From Malurus cyaneus samueli (taxonomy: Eukaryota; Chordata; Aves; Passeriformes; Maluridae): 64,000 nucleotides of DNA. Both the position numbers and the translations under genes were made by a program. Where the stretch lies: assembly GCA_009741485.1 (NCBI GenBank), contig CM019220.1, forward strand, positions 30,572,185 to 30,636,184. The letters run 5' to 3'. The first letter of the stretch is position 1. Every line of letters starts with the position of its first letter. A model generated the notes under the pieces. That model was not told the DNA's origin. It did not search any database and worked only from the letters and a program-made list of their open reading frames with translations. This document shows, piece by piece, positions 1-12,961 of this stretch.

Positions 1-3000
1 AATATATTAAATAAGGGGTTGAAAGTATGGCTTTCTGGATATAAGCATTCCATTTCCTTTTGCTATTATTTTAATAAAATCATCAGTATAACCAGTGAAA
101 AGAGCTAAATCACTGGTAGATCTTGGTGGATATTTTATGAAAGTCTGAATAAAGGATCAATCACCAAATCCAGTAGGAAAGAAATTTCATAACTGCTCTT
201 TACGAATAGTTAAACAAAAGTAAGCCTAATATTTAAACATGACAAGGACAGAATGATAGCAGTCTTCACATGAACATGGGGAGCTGTTTTCTCACACTTC
301 AAGATAGACAGGAATTGTTCCTTTAGATCTTTTTTTTTGGTGATGGCAGCTGGATCACATTTTTCTCCTTTTCTCATTCTTTTCATTTGCCATTTTTCAT
401 TTCCCTTTTGCTTACTTTTCTGATAGCTGAGTGTGTATTGATAAAATCACTACTTCACATATTAGTTTTTCACTTGTGGAAAAAGTGTTGTACATTGCTG
501 TTTATTTTGCTTGAATAGCCTGTGCCTGGCAGTCTCACAGTCAACAAAAAAGATAAACAGAATTCCTTCCTAACTACTTGGAGATCAGAGAAAATTCCTC
601 TGGGAGCCATACTGTATTTAGGAACAAACAGAATTTGCAAAGGCTTTTTACTAGCCTAGCTCCATTCAGTTGCTGAAGGTAGAGTCATTCCTGACTCCCC
701 ACTGCAAGAGGAAAATGATGTCACTTGTCTAAATTATTGGTTCCTAAAAACTAGCATTCAGGTTCTCTGTATAAGCTATTGAATGTACTGCGACACAACC
801 CCTTTATTTCATGGACTATAAAGCTTAGGAAATACAGACATCCACAAGCTATGAAGCAAAGGCTCATAAAAATGCCATGAAATGTGCAATTATCCACTAG
901 GATGAGTCCTCAAACTATGCCTGGAATGAACTGAACTGGGGGATTTAGCTGAAAAGCCAAACTCTTCACAGATCACATTGACAGTATACAAAAATGAAAA
1001 GACACATGAAAATCAGAGTCAGCAGAGCTCTCTGAATTTAATAAAGCAACTATATGCACTCAAATAATTCCCTGCAACCATCTATGAGAAAAGTAGTTAT
1101 CTTGAAACTTTCTGCTAGCTGAGTGCCAATGACTCCATAAACAATGGATTTAATTAACAAAAATTACCCCTACCAAACATGTGAAAATGGATGCTTGTCA
1201 GTTCTAGCACTCCCTAATTTCCTCCCTCAAGCTAACCAAAAATGCTGTTTGGAGGACGTGAATGCAGTACACAATGAACTGTAAGATGATTTTCTTTTGT
1301 GTCAGAAGGTAGGTATATTATCCCAGTATTTTCAAAGAGTAGAAATTACTCACTAAACTTTAAACTTTTCAAAGCATCGAGACATGTAGTTTTACTATTT
1401 TTTATTACTGTTCAATTACAAAAGATTTGACAAAAGTAGTGAAACATGCTCTAAGGATTTCAACACCCAATAGAATTTGTCTCTCTCCTACTCACCTAAA
1501 TTTTCTCCCTCTGTGCTGTTAACTGAATAGATCCCAAAGACATGATTGTCTAGAAATTTATCTTCTTTTATCTACTCTGCACAGACCTGTCAGAATTTAT
1601 CTTCACGCCATTACCTATTTCTAAATTTCTCTTGAAAATAACGACCAGACAAACTTCTCTGACATCACATTTTGCTGTCAATATTTCCCTTTATGTCTCA
1701 CAACTTGAAAAACCTTCTGTTCAACTAGGAGTAGTATATTAATGTCTTGCAGAATTTCTTACATAAAGTTTTCATGTCCTCTTCACATTTTCAAAGCTGC
1801 TCCTGAAGGCTCATCTAATTAGAGGCATATGAAGCAGAATTGATAAAAGCTCTATCATGTGACTCTGATTGCATCCAGCTGATAACAATGAGCAGAATTT
1901 TCAGCCTTTGACAAATGAAACATTTCTAGAGCCGAGCAGCAGGTATTGGGTGCCCTGGTGCCTTTTATTATAGCAATTAGTGTCTCAGCACCAAGTTCAG
2001 AATTACTTTTGAATGTATCATAGTGAAATGTCCTAGGAAACCCCAGCTGGCTAAATGAGGTAAACTTTACTCCCTCATTGACCTACATGAGCTATCCCAT
2101 CAGAAAATCTAATTCTACTGAAGGTATAGTTCAGAATGTGCATTACAGTGCAAAGTGGTAATTTTTCTATGCACATATTTGTTGGAGGAGTACAGGTGCC
2201 TTATAAATAAACATGGTATTCTGCATCCATCCAAGTCTTTGTGCAGCTTGGTCTGCAACAGAAGATTCTCCATGTGTACAAATTTATATTAATTAGACTG
2301 GTCTTATAAATATTTCCACCTGCATATTGTACCACCATGACAGAAATGCTGTACTGGAGTAACTGATTAATGCAGCCCAGAGCCAACCTCATTGCCTTTC
2401 CTTCACATTCTTACGTTATTGCCAGCAAGCACTGCCAGCTGTTAAAGAAATGTGGGTTTTGTAGTACCGAAGATAGTAGTGAGAGAGAACAGGACCAATC
2501 TAAAATCTGCAGGTATCAGAAAACACAAATTTATGGTTCTAGTTAATCTAAATCACATAACACAGGAACCAAAAGCAAAGGCAATTCTGCATACAGCTCA
2601 TGCTACCAGTGTCTGACATTGACTTTGACTGGAGGGGACAGATAAAATCCTAGCAGATTTTTTTTGGGCAGCACACACAGGACCACATACATGCATAGGG
2701 ACAGCCACTTCCAGCCTAAGTGCTTTCCCCTCAAAAGAAAGTGGATACATCTCCTGGATTAAAGGCAATCACAGATGCAAAATAAGATAACCCAGCACAT
2801 CATGTCACTCCAATTCCTGTCCAATGGAGCATAATCTGATTTGCAGGATTTTAAACTACATCCTGATTGGATTACTAATGAAGGCTGGCAATTCTGAGGA
2901 GTTTACCAATTGCTGACAGTTTCTGTGAGGCAGCTGGGCAACTACTTTTAAATTGAGAAAGACTGTAAAATATATTTACAGCTAAATGCCTTTCTACAAA

Positions 3001-5759
3001 GATGGACCAGATGGTCCCATAGAAATTGGAAAATGAAGAAAGCGTTAATGAATCATCCAAGAAACCAGAAATCTTTTAGTGGGTAGTACAGTCCATTAAA
3101 AAGAAAAATCTCCCCAAATCCAACACTACCCAACTCTTCATAAAGTGCTGTTTTGCTAAGCGCAATTTAAATGCACTTATAGGCATATTGCATTTCTAAA
3201 TAATTGCAGTGAAGCATAATTTTATAATAAATGAAGTTAGTTTTTGTTATGTTAATATCATATTCCATTACCAGATGAGATTGAAAGTTGAATTTTTTTA
3301 AAGCCAGGCAGGTCTGAAAGGAATCAAATTCTCAAATAGAGAAGTGTTTCTAGAAAGAGTTCTGGACTTAGTGGAAACCCTTTTGGGTAACAACTGAAAC
3401 ACTTCTTAGATGCCACTGAGAAAAGAGTAAACCAAGATTTAAAAGTTCCTTTAGATTGAATGCGAGACAGAGAAATCTCTTGTGATTTCCTAGTCCATGG
3501 AACTCAATAATGCATGTTTGTTTTCTTAAAGGATCTTGTTCTCCAGGACATTTTTCAAGAACTGCTCCTTCTAGCGCAAAGTGAATTCTCTGTAATACTT
3601 CACTATTTCACAACTAATTGCAGCTTGTTATTCATTTCTCCATTCTTAATTGTTTTCCATCCTGTTGTTTTTCCTTTCTCTTCAGGGAAAAGAATGCAAT
3701 GCCTCTTTTAATTTGTTAAGCTATCAATAAACCAGCTTGACAAAAGCAGTATCCTATTGAATAAGAATTGCACAATTTTGAAAACAAGCTAATCAAATGA
3801 GCAGTTACCCTTGATAACACACTTACTATTACAGAAGCTCTTGATGCCTCCTTAAATTATGGGCTAATGATCAAACCCGATGCTGCTGTTGGATTTTGTA
3901 AAAATCAAACACAAACAATTCTTATATTTGCAGATTATAGGAATAAAGAATATAACTTGTAGAGTCATAATAGTAGTTCATGTGTTATTTCACATCTTCA
4001 GTACAATGTTAATATTGTTTTTTTCTGCAACAGTGCTTAAGAATCTGATATTAACTTCTAAAACAAGGAATGTTGTCATAGAAGAAGTGGAAAAAAACAC
4101 AGTAGCTGTTTCTTTCGGAGCTGAGTTGATGAGAAACTGTTTTCAGGCTCTGCTACTGAAAAATGCATCCTTCCTGACAATGGAAAGATTTTTTTTTTCC
4201 CAGGATTGATAGGAACTGCATGATAGATCCCTCAGAAGATGATTGCAAAAGTTAGTCTTTATTGATAAGGTGAGCTTAATCTGTAATCAATATTCTGCAT
4301 GCATTGATTCCATCTATTCCATGTATTATGGAAAACTAATGCTCACACTCCATATTTTGAACACATTTCCAAATTGACTTAACCTTGGAATATTTTCCAG
4401 ATTAGTTCTATTATATTAACTTTTTTTCTCCTAGTTGTTTATGTTTTTCTTTCTCTTGAGCTGCCAGCCATCATCTCGTGAGTCTAGATTTTCTACTTGA
4501 AATATGCAGCGTATGAAATGTGAAAACAGGACATGTCATATTGCATCCTAATTAGAAATGGTGACTCCTGGAGAAAAACAACCTGTGCATGAGCCTTTAT
4601 TTGAATTTGGAAATTAATTTAGACTGATTGCACCCCTTGTGCTCCTTTTCCATTAATATTTCAGCAAAGGAATTTAGTGGCAGGTATAAGTGCTTAAACA
4701 GCTAAGTTTAAGTGAACATTGAGGTTTACACAAAGAAAATTCGAAGCTTATATAATGACGGCCTCTGATTATTTTTTCCTGGTGATGGGTGGGAGGATCA
4801 TGGTACAGACTTTCTGTCTGCAGGTGACACCCAAGATATCAAGAAGCAAGATTTCACACCAGGGTCAGAGTAGACAGCTGCCATTTAAACTTGTGTGGAG
4901 TTTCTAGCTGTGTATATTCTGTTTTGTGGGAGTCTTAGGGAAAACAAACTGCTTGCTCCTGCCTTAGAATGCACAATGAACACAGGCCCCATTTAGGTCA
5001 AAAGAAGCTTTACCTCTGACACTTCAGGAAAATTGGATCTGATGAAATTTGGACCGATTTTCTTTATTCGGAATAGAATAAACCTATAATTAGTTGATTT
5101 ATATTATGTTATATAATTCAAATGAGTATAGCATACTTCTGGAGACCCAATGACAAGTGTAGTCATTCAGATTTCAATAAAAATATATTACCTGTAATTA
5201 GTCTACTTCATCATTGTTGGATGCATTTAAATGTCTTGTATTTTAAAGAAAATTATTATTCATTGAATTTCAAAGGAAATTGAGCAGCAAACTGTATCTA
5301 GTGTGATTTGTCTCATAATTAATACACATTCACTGTGAAATACAGCTATATTGCCCATTATTTTTAAATAAAGCAAAATACACTGAATTTTAAAGGCACT
5401 GGGCTATTACCCAGAAGAAAATACTTCTAGCAGATGACTGTGACATTTAGCTTTAGCACTATAAGTACCTGCCCTGGGTAAATAAAGAAAACAATTTTTG
5501 AACAAAATTGAACATTTATTTGGCAGGAGCAAATAATAAATACATTTCATAGCCAACAAGCCTCAAACTATTCTTACTGCACTTAGGTAAAGGGTTTGGA
5601 TGCATAAAGAAAATTCATCTCAACAATATGCTTTCAGGCACAGAGAAATCTTGCCTCTTGTCTCAACCCAGTGCTTGCCCTCCTTTCCCAGTGGATTTTT
5701 TATTTTGTAATACCAGTGCAAAAATATTTCTGAGTTTATGTCTTATGCTGTTATTACTT
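1..5759. other. AT-rich noncoding DNA, no gene seen
   Basis: This stretch is AT-rich, with frequent stops in all frames and only short open frames (the longest about 109 codons at 3880-4209), none resembling a known protein family. I see no CR1 tail, LTR or long simple repeat. A motif-rich segment at about 1800-2000 is listed separately. It is read as intergenic or intronic vertebrate DNA. Confidence 0.7.
1800..2000. promoter_or_regulatory. candidate enhancer-like motif cluster
   Basis: About 200 bp hold several developmental transcription-factor motifs. These are the homeodomain palindrome CTAATTAG at 1815-1822, a second GCAATTAG at about 1974-1981, GATAA-type cores near 1840 and 1880, and AACAATG (a SOX-like core) near 1884-1890. 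The segment lacks simple repeats and any transposon signature. Dense homeobox, SOX and GATA cores are typical of conserved vertebrate enhancers, but such AT-rich motifs are also common by chance here. Conservation was not tested, so this is an inference. Confidence 0.2.
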
Positions 5760-6280
5760 TGCTTTTAGCTTGCTTGCCCTCCCCTTCCCCCCACTGCCCT
5801 TGCTTATATTTTGTTCTGGTTTCTGTTTCATAAGCTTTTACCAGACCACATCTCCCTTCTCTGCCACCTCCAGTCAAATCTTTGCTCACCTTCATTCTGT
5901 GCAGGATTTAGTGAGGGCTCTGCTTCCTGCTTGCAGTCCCTGTGCCAGCAGTGCCTCACCTGGGACACTGGGATGGGTTGAGGAGCCAGGTAGGGATGGC
6001 TGTCAGCCACTGTCACTGTGTCACAAGCCTCTTTGCTCCTACACCACTGCCTTTTACTACCTCAGGTTTGGTGGGTTTTTTTTGCCATTAACTCCTGAGT
6101 TTGTTTTTCTCCCCACAGAAAGCTGGGCTAACAAACTCTCCAAAATCCTCCAGGCAGGAGCAGCCAGGCAGTGCTGAGCTGGGGCTACTCCTGCCATGGG
6201 TCTGACCTCAGGAGAGCACAGACCCTGCAGGCTGGGAACTGGCCCCTGCAGCTCCTTCTGTCTGGCATAATTATACCTGT
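5760..6280. other. GC-richer patch with splice-like edges
   Basis: Base composition changes from AT-rich to a C/G-rich patch of about 500 bp. On the plus strand a pyrimidine tract ends in CCCCACAG at 6111-6118, a good match to a 3' splice site. A donor-like CCTGTGAGC lies at about 6276-6284, which would define a 160-nt exon at 6119-6278. An open frame of 135 codons (5770-6177) runs across the acceptor and shows no recognisable domain. The patch could be a noncoding-RNA exon, an old retroelement remnant or just a composition fluctuation. Confidence 0.2.
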
Positions 6281-8590
6281 GAGCAACATTTTTGCCCGAG
6301 GAATTTTCTGCAAGGAATTTGTGGTCATTACTGGTGCAAAAATATGCAGAAGAAAACTTTATTTTTTTTTTAAACTGTAGTATCTTTCCCAGTGTTTTAA
6401 ATATCTGAAAGTCTACTAGCTTACACTCTCTCTTCCAACAAATTCCTGTTGCCCTCCATTTTTCCCTATGTACACAGGATAATATTATTTTACAAGAACA
6501 ACTCCTTCAGTAACTTTAAAGCTTAAAAATACATATTTAAAATACACTTGGAATAACGAAGGAGTTGCTATTCTGTATCATATTTAACAGGTTGAGGAAG
6601 GGAAAATGCAGAACCAGGATTAAATTCTGCATTAGCAGTTGAATGCTCTGAGCTGAATTTATCAGAAGTTGAAAGAAACAGGCATTTGTGCTTTCCTTCC
6701 CTTTGAATCACAGAGCACCCATGGCTTCTCTCTCTTGCATGCTTTATCATGGAGCCACGAAATAAAGATTTTAAAAAAATACAAAAAAGGTAATAAATTA
6801 ATCTTATACATTGCCCAGGCAGTACAATATATCCTGGTATCAGCAGCTCTGACATTTACAAATGCAATAGTCTTGCACCCAGTGCTGTAATGTGGTTGTC
6901 ACTTGTGGAATAAAGCAGAATACACAACAGGAAAGAATTCCTGCCATAATATTCCTCAGGCTTTTCTCCACATTTTTGAAATGGCAAGACCTCCCATTCT
7001 GCAACTTTATGTCCTTTGAGAAGAAAGAATTGTGACTGAGTTCCCTATTTTCAAACTGATTAAAAATTAAAATGCTTCCCATGCATTCTCTGGCCACTAC
7101 AATTTTATTTGAATAATTGACCTTACCTGCTTTGAGCACAGGTAGAAAGATGCAGGTCTCTAAGCAACTGGGTTCCTTAGTATCTATAAATAAAAAAGAA
7201 TAAAAATATTAAAATCCTCAGAGTCAGACAGTTTCCAGAATAAAACAATGTTATATTCAGGTGTTTGCATTTGCATGAATCTGTCACTCATATTTGTCCC
7301 AGGTCAACGGGACTGGAATTTCTTGCAATTGCTTGGTCACTTATTGACTCAGGTGATGTCAGGGCAGTTCTCAAAAGAGAAATGACCCTAAAAGAGACCC
7401 CTGACACCCTTGTCACATACTAACACAAACAAGCTAGAGGAGAAAGTCATGGCCACGGATTGTCCTGCAGCAGCGCTATGGTGAGAAAACAGGGATTTCA
7501 GAGATCCAGCTCTGTGGAGGAGAAACAGAAAAATCTCTGTGGCTCTGGATTAATTTCTGACTGAAATGAGCAATATCAGCCTCCTTTAATCTGTGCATTA
7601 CTACCTGGGCAAGGCAGGCTCAGCAGGGCAAAAAGCACCGTTCTTCTCGATTAGCAGCAAACAGCCATTCCACTTTGCTCTGCCCGCTGCCAACACAGGT
7701 ATTTTTAATCTGAAATTTATTTCTGTCTGTCAAAGGTGAAAAGCATTAAGCAATTAATTATTTCAAGTGATTTAAGGGACAGTTGTAAGCCAAGCAGACT
7801 TCAAAAAGTAGCCGATTATTATTAATTCATGTGATATTCATTAGTGTGTCATTAATGATGCTGCTTTCATTGATATTTGATACAGAATGCAACACTATTG
7901 GAATTTCTCTGTAATTTAACAGCTGCTTAAGAATATTTCCTGAAGTTTGAGAGTAATACAGATGATTTCAAGCTAACACCTAACACTTTATATAATGTCA
8001 GGGGTGTTCTGCATCTTTCTCAGCACTCATGGACAAATCCAGTCTCCAGCTATGACCTACCCAGTCCCACCACAATATCAAATGCTATAGTGAGGGGTAA
8101 CTAACCAAAGACTTTGCCCATAAAACTTAGATCAGGAAACACCCTTCTGTTCCAGCCCGTAAAACTTGTGGATGCTGACATCTAATATGTCAACCAATTC
8201 CCTGGGCAAGCAAATGGTGATCCCAAGAGGATGCTTCAGCTGCAGATGTCGACAATAAAGGCACTGTTACCTTCCTGCACTACACACTGTCAGCATTAAC
8301 TCTGCAATTCAGGCTTTTGTAAGATATTTATGCATCTATTACAGGCTGGAACCATTTTAACCATTCACTCTTCACAGTCCCACAGGCATATATTTACTGT
8401 ATAATTTAAATTCCCCTTCCTACTGATACATTTTGTTAAATGAACTTCAAGTTCATATACTCACTAATAGAAACCAGATTTTTGAATCTAAAGACAATGA
8501 ATATTATAGAGTACAATTCTTGGCAGCATCTTAAACAGTAAAGGATACAGCTCTATTTTAAAATGAAAGAGCTCCAAAGGTAATTTCCTG
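6281..8590. other. AT-rich noncoding DNA
   Basis: No coding sequence or clear transposon was recognised. Overlapping open frames on both strands near 6570-7140 are under 100 codons and have no family resemblance. The homeodomain-rich segment at 7735-7930 is annotated separately. Confidence 0.65.
7735..7930. promoter_or_regulatory. candidate homeodomain-motif cluster
   Basis: About 200 bp contain many TAAT cores. Examples are CAATTAATTA at 7751-7760, ATTAATTC near 7831, CATTAG near 7839, and the perfect 10-bp palindrome TCATTAATGA at 7849-7858. Homeodomain proteins bind TAAT cores, and clusters of them are characteristic of developmental enhancers. There is no simple-repeat structure to explain the motif density. 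Chance enrichment in AT-rich DNA is the main alternative. Confidence 0.22.
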
Positions 8591-8599
8591 CTCTTGGGT

Positions 8600-8870
8600 C
8601 TGATCTTGTGAAAGGCACCACATCCACACATGTATTACCTGAAGGCTCTCAGTACCTCCCAGTTCAGGTTATTATTGATTTGCTCAAACAGAGAGCTCCA
8701 CAGGCAACACCCATATGAAATCCATGGGGACTTTGTGGCTGGTGTCCACAAAGCCTGCCTGACCACAGGGCTTCCCAGACCCCCTGACTCCCCAGCTGAC
8801 CTTTCAGGCTTTTCCATCATTGCACACAAAGGCTCTGTGGTTGGGCTATACCAGGCTGGCTTATTTTAAT
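8600..8870. other. short GC-richer patch with small hairpin
   Basis: The composition is richer in C and G than its surroundings. It holds open frames on both strands (79 and 64 codons) that resemble no family. An 8-bp perfect inverted repeat, CTTTGTGG at 8731-8738 and CCACAAAG at 8746-8753 with a 7-nt loop, is visible. No function can be assigned. Confidence 0.3.
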
Positions 8871-11649
8871 CCTTGATTCTTCAGTTTAGCTCCAAAGGAG
8901 AGTGTTAGGCACTGATAAACAAACACATCATTGTGCCTCCTGTCATAGACCAGGCTCAGCAGTGCCACTAAAGACAGATTATCAGACCAAAAGATGGATA
9001 AAGAGCTCCTGCATGACAAAGGGCACACTGTTACACACTGTAGTGTAGTTCACAGTTTGAAATGCACAGGAACTTTTTTTTTCCTGGAAAAGAGACAATA
9101 GTTGGATAAAAAACACCATCTAAGAGACAAGTGCTGCATTATGGCAGAGTGGGATCATTTGAAAATAGTAAGTCTCTTAATTTTCAAAGACCCTAAATAA
9201 GCTCCAAAATGCTCTCCTAATGTAACTTGGACCTCTACTTGTCAAGGAAATTGCAAATATATCTGCATGCATGTCCCACACATTCTCACCAAAGCAAAAA
9301 ACCTCTGCACTCTCTTCAGATTTCCCAACCCATCATGGAGAACAGAAGTATAAAAGTTCAGAGACCTCATTCCTGATGTATGTCCAACCAATCTAAAACC
9401 CCAGAGTTCTTGGGAATCACACAAAATACTTAGACAAATAGAAAAGATTCCATTAAATATCTGCCTTTATATCATCTGCACACCAGAGAGGAACCAGTTT
9501 AAATACATGAGTAAGATACACCATTGTGAAAACCACCACATTTCATCTGGAATGCATTAGTATCCTCAGCAGCCAAACTTGTGAAAGGCTTTTGGTTATT
9601 ATTTCTTTGAGGGAAGGTGGGGGAGAAATAGCTGATTATTGAAATGACAGGAGAAATATCTAAGAAAAAAATATTTCAGGTCCAAAGTAGTGTTTCTGAG
9701 TTGGAAGTACTTTTAGAAGGAGACCTACCAAGCATGCATATGTCTCACATTAAAATTAGGATTAATAAAAATGATTTATAGAAGTAAAATAAGCAGTCTC
9801 TTATTTGAATCTATTGTGTCTTTCAGGATAGAAGTGTCTTCCATCTGAAAACCTGCTGGATGAACTTACAAATCTCAAGATCAAACATGCTTTTCTTCTC
9901 CATATTCCAAATAGTTTTAGAGAGAAAATAATGTTTCCACCTCTAATCATTAAGGGAAGCATTAAACAGGAAGAGGATACAGGTGTACAAAATCACCAGC
10001 AGTACCATTCTTATTCAAACCTATTTTCCCTGGCTTTCTCACAGATCACAGAACTGTATCAATGGTGGCCCTGATCCTTCTCCCAAAGGTCTTGCTGCTG
10101 AATTTTAACTAGGACAAAACTAAGCAGTGGGGGGAAGAAAGCAGTGAAATGGGAGCAGAAAGAAGATAGGCAGCAACTGTACTAGAGATAAGAATAGATG
10201 GTCACAGGCTAACATGGTGCATAATTTAATGGCTTTCTTGAAATGCTGAATTCCTTTTGGGGGCAGATCAAGCACCTGCATAATAACTTTCTGTGATGTT
10301 GGAAGTGACAAGCACCTTAAAATATGTATGGAATATTAGAAGAATGAAGAAAAAGTGAAAAAAAATGTGAGCCTGCTTATTATGCCCCAGTAGTTTTTCT
10401 TTTATTTCAAGCAGACTCTATCTGACTGAATTCTTACTGTCTGAAGGCAAAAGGAATAGTCCCACCTTGACCACATTTCACTTTTAGTACCACTAGATCT
10501 TGGTAACCTAAATCTTAAGGCTTCACAAACATTTCAGATTGTACATATTATCTGTGGTACAGTTCATAAAGCACAAAAATCACTGGTGGAGTGTTAAAGT
10601 TATCCAGATTTTTTTCTGACACAAATATGGTGCACTGCTTAACCAAGATTAAGGAGTATGTAGTTAAGTGTTCACTCATCAGGCTCGCTGCTCCAAATGC
10701 TTGCCTTACTTACACAAAGTTTTTTTTTTTTCTCCTCTCTGAAATGGTTAATATTTCATAGTTTCCTCCCATGAATAAATCACTAGGCTGTAGTTATAAA
10801 ATGGCATGGTGCAAAATCTAACTTTGAAGGCAGATGAGTACATGCAAAATTCTGCCCAGCAGCTTATAAGGCTTTAAAAGATAAGGCATCAATCAAATGT
10901 GGATCAGTCCTTCAGACATGGTTTAAGTCATGTCTGCTGCCCTTATATTACCTCTTAAACTACCCTGCACAACAAAAGGGCACTCAGGTTGGCAAGTGCT
11001 CAAAAATGGCATAAGTGATATAGGAATGGGCAAAGGGAATTTTTTATGCCTTAGGGTATAGCCAAAATTGTGAAGAGAGATGTCAGCCTGAGAGTATGTC
11101 AATACGTGGTTTTGCATTTGTTTTTTTGGAAAAGAGAGAGTCACATGCTTCAAAATACTGGAACATATGCTTAAGTAATGCAGAATAGAGACCTCAATGG
11201 TTTCATAGTTGTATTCTCTCTATATGAACTGGCATTGCTTTTGAAAATCACCTCTCACTCCTCTTTATTGCACTGTCATTCAGTGTCATGGTTTGCTCTT
11301 TCACCCTCATTATTTTTCTGTTTTCTTTGGGATATTTTTGGGATTGTTATATTGTCCCAAAGCATATTAATGTGATGTATAGTTGCCTATAATAACTGCA
11401 GATCATTCTATTTAATTTCCAGAATAGTAAAATGAAAGGAAGCTGAACATGTGTCACAGGTTAATAGATTGGAAGTTTGGATCATGGAATGATCTCTCCG
11501 GGATCATTTTTTGGCAGTAGAAGTATTCTAAGTTCAACATTATTTACTGTTGTATCACAAATAAGCATGGTGGGATGCTCAACAGATACCTGCAGAGAGA
11601 TAGTTTGGATTTCATATAACTAAATAAAGTTTATTTAATAGGCACTAAA
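8871..11649. other. AT-rich noncoding DNA, no gene seen
   Basis: I recognise no gene, transposon or RNA gene here. Short T-runs occur near 9066 and 10720. Open frames are under 80 codons and show no family features. Confidence 0.65.
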
Positions 11650-11815
11650 ATATGGCCAACCCACCTCTCCAGCATGAGGTCCTCCAGGGGCTGAAGGTGG
11701 ATGTGTGCTCCACTGTGGACCTCTCTGTGCTGCAGGGGCACAGCTGCCCCACCAAGATCTGCACCACAGGCTGCAGGGTATATTGCACCAGTGCGTGTGC
11801 AAATTCCACCTACAG
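11650..11815. repeat. diverged interspersed repeat, probably avian ERV-related
   Basis: A GC-rich 160-bp island in AT-rich DNA carries phrases typical of a common avian dispersed repeat: GTCCTCCAGGGGCTG, then a stretch around CTGCAGGGGCACAGCTG, then CACAGGCTGCAGGG. I associate these with a repeat linked to avian endogenous retroviruses, but I recall the phrasing rather than a named consensus, so the family is uncertain. The copy is short and has no intact retroviral frame. Open frames of 66 and 70 codons on the two strands come from its base composition. It is a decayed fragment. Confidence 0.45.
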
Positions 11816-11829
11816 CATTTCTGCTTTCC

Positions 11830-12717
11830 AAATATGTGAAATGCTTAATAGGAGAAACTGTTAATTAGGAGACAAATGTTTACTTTACCCTCAGAAAAGG
11901 ATTCACCCCTCTGTGACCTGGCAAGGCCTTTTTTAATGTGCAAAGCACACAAAGGATTATTTTGTGAACTGCACACATTCCATGTTCTTTTCTCTACACC
12001 CTTTTCATGATCCCGCTTTCCCCATACAGTAGAATGTATTTCCTTGTTCAGATTCAAGATTAAGGATGGGATTTCACACCAGTGCAATAAGAAACAAGTC
12101 CAGAGTATCCGCAGAGGTATGTTGGAGTGCAGAGCTAAAATCAAAATCTGTCCTATTTTTTTAACCCATATAGTATTATCATTTATCTTGTCTTTGCATG
12201 GAGTAACCAGTTTGTCAGTGGGTATGTTATTGTAAAGCAGATGGGTAATAAAATTGCTCACAGTGTCTCTCTGGAATTTTCATATTTGTGTTTGGAAAAG
12301 GAAATTCTTTAACCTGCCACTTCAAGCTTGGAAGAAAAACTCTTCCTCAGTTTCAAGTATACAGGATCATATTTACCACCTGGGACTTTTCAGTTATCAC
12401 AGAATTATGGTGGGACGACTGCTAGCAGTGGAGTTTCATCTAAAAAAAATGGACCTTACTGTGTCGATGGATGAATTTGAAACTTTTAACTTTCAGTTCT
12501 GGTTTTATATTGCCTAAGAGGGAATACTGTTTTGAAGATAATACAAATCTTCCTGCCCTTAGTCCTTTAGGATCCCATCCTTCATACTCATAGTCATGAA
12601 TGCTGCATTATTTCTGTCTTACGAAAGAAGTACCAATGGAAAATTTTCCCACCTCCCCATTTATTGCAATTCTAACAAGAAAAATAACCAACATTGAGTA
12701 AAAAGTGAAGAGATGAT
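11830..12717. other. AT-rich noncoding DNA
   Basis: The open frames here (138 codons on the minus strand at 11845-12261, 87 on the plus strand at 12254-12517) show no recognisable motif and overlap other frames on the opposite strand. No repeat was recognised before the CR1 that follows. Confidence 0.6.
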
Positions 12718-12961
12718 TGGAAAAGGCCTCAAGCTGCACCAGGGGAGGTTTACATTGGGTATTAGGAAAAATTGCTCTGCTGAATGGGTTGTCAGTGAAA
12801 CAGGCTTCCCAAGCTAGTGGTGGATTCACTGTGCCTGGAGGGGTTTGAAATATGTGCACATGTGGCACTTAGGGACAGTTTTAGTGGCAGACTTGGCAGT
12901 GTTGGGTGAAGAGTTGGACTCAATGATCTCAATGGTCTTTTCCAACTGAAATGATTCTATA
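12718..12961 (+). mobile_element. CR1 LINE, 5'-truncated 3' end
   Basis: This is the 3' end of a chicken-repeat-1 non-LTR retrotransposon. It shows the usual CR1 order: GGCCTCAAGCTGCACCAGGG, GGAGGTTTACATTGGGTATT, AGGAAAAATT, GGGTTGTCAGTGAAACAGGC, a GTGGTGGATTCAC-like block, CTGGAGGGGTTTGAAA, and GGCACTTAGGGACAG. It ends with GTTGGACTCAATGATCTCAA, GGTCTTTTCCAACTGAAATG and the tail ATTCTAT. CR1 ends in an ATTCTATG-like octamer rather than poly(A), as seen here. The reverse transcriptase is absent, so the copy is dead-on-arrival. It is the best-preserved repeat in the window and the main evidence for an avian source. Confidence 0.93.
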
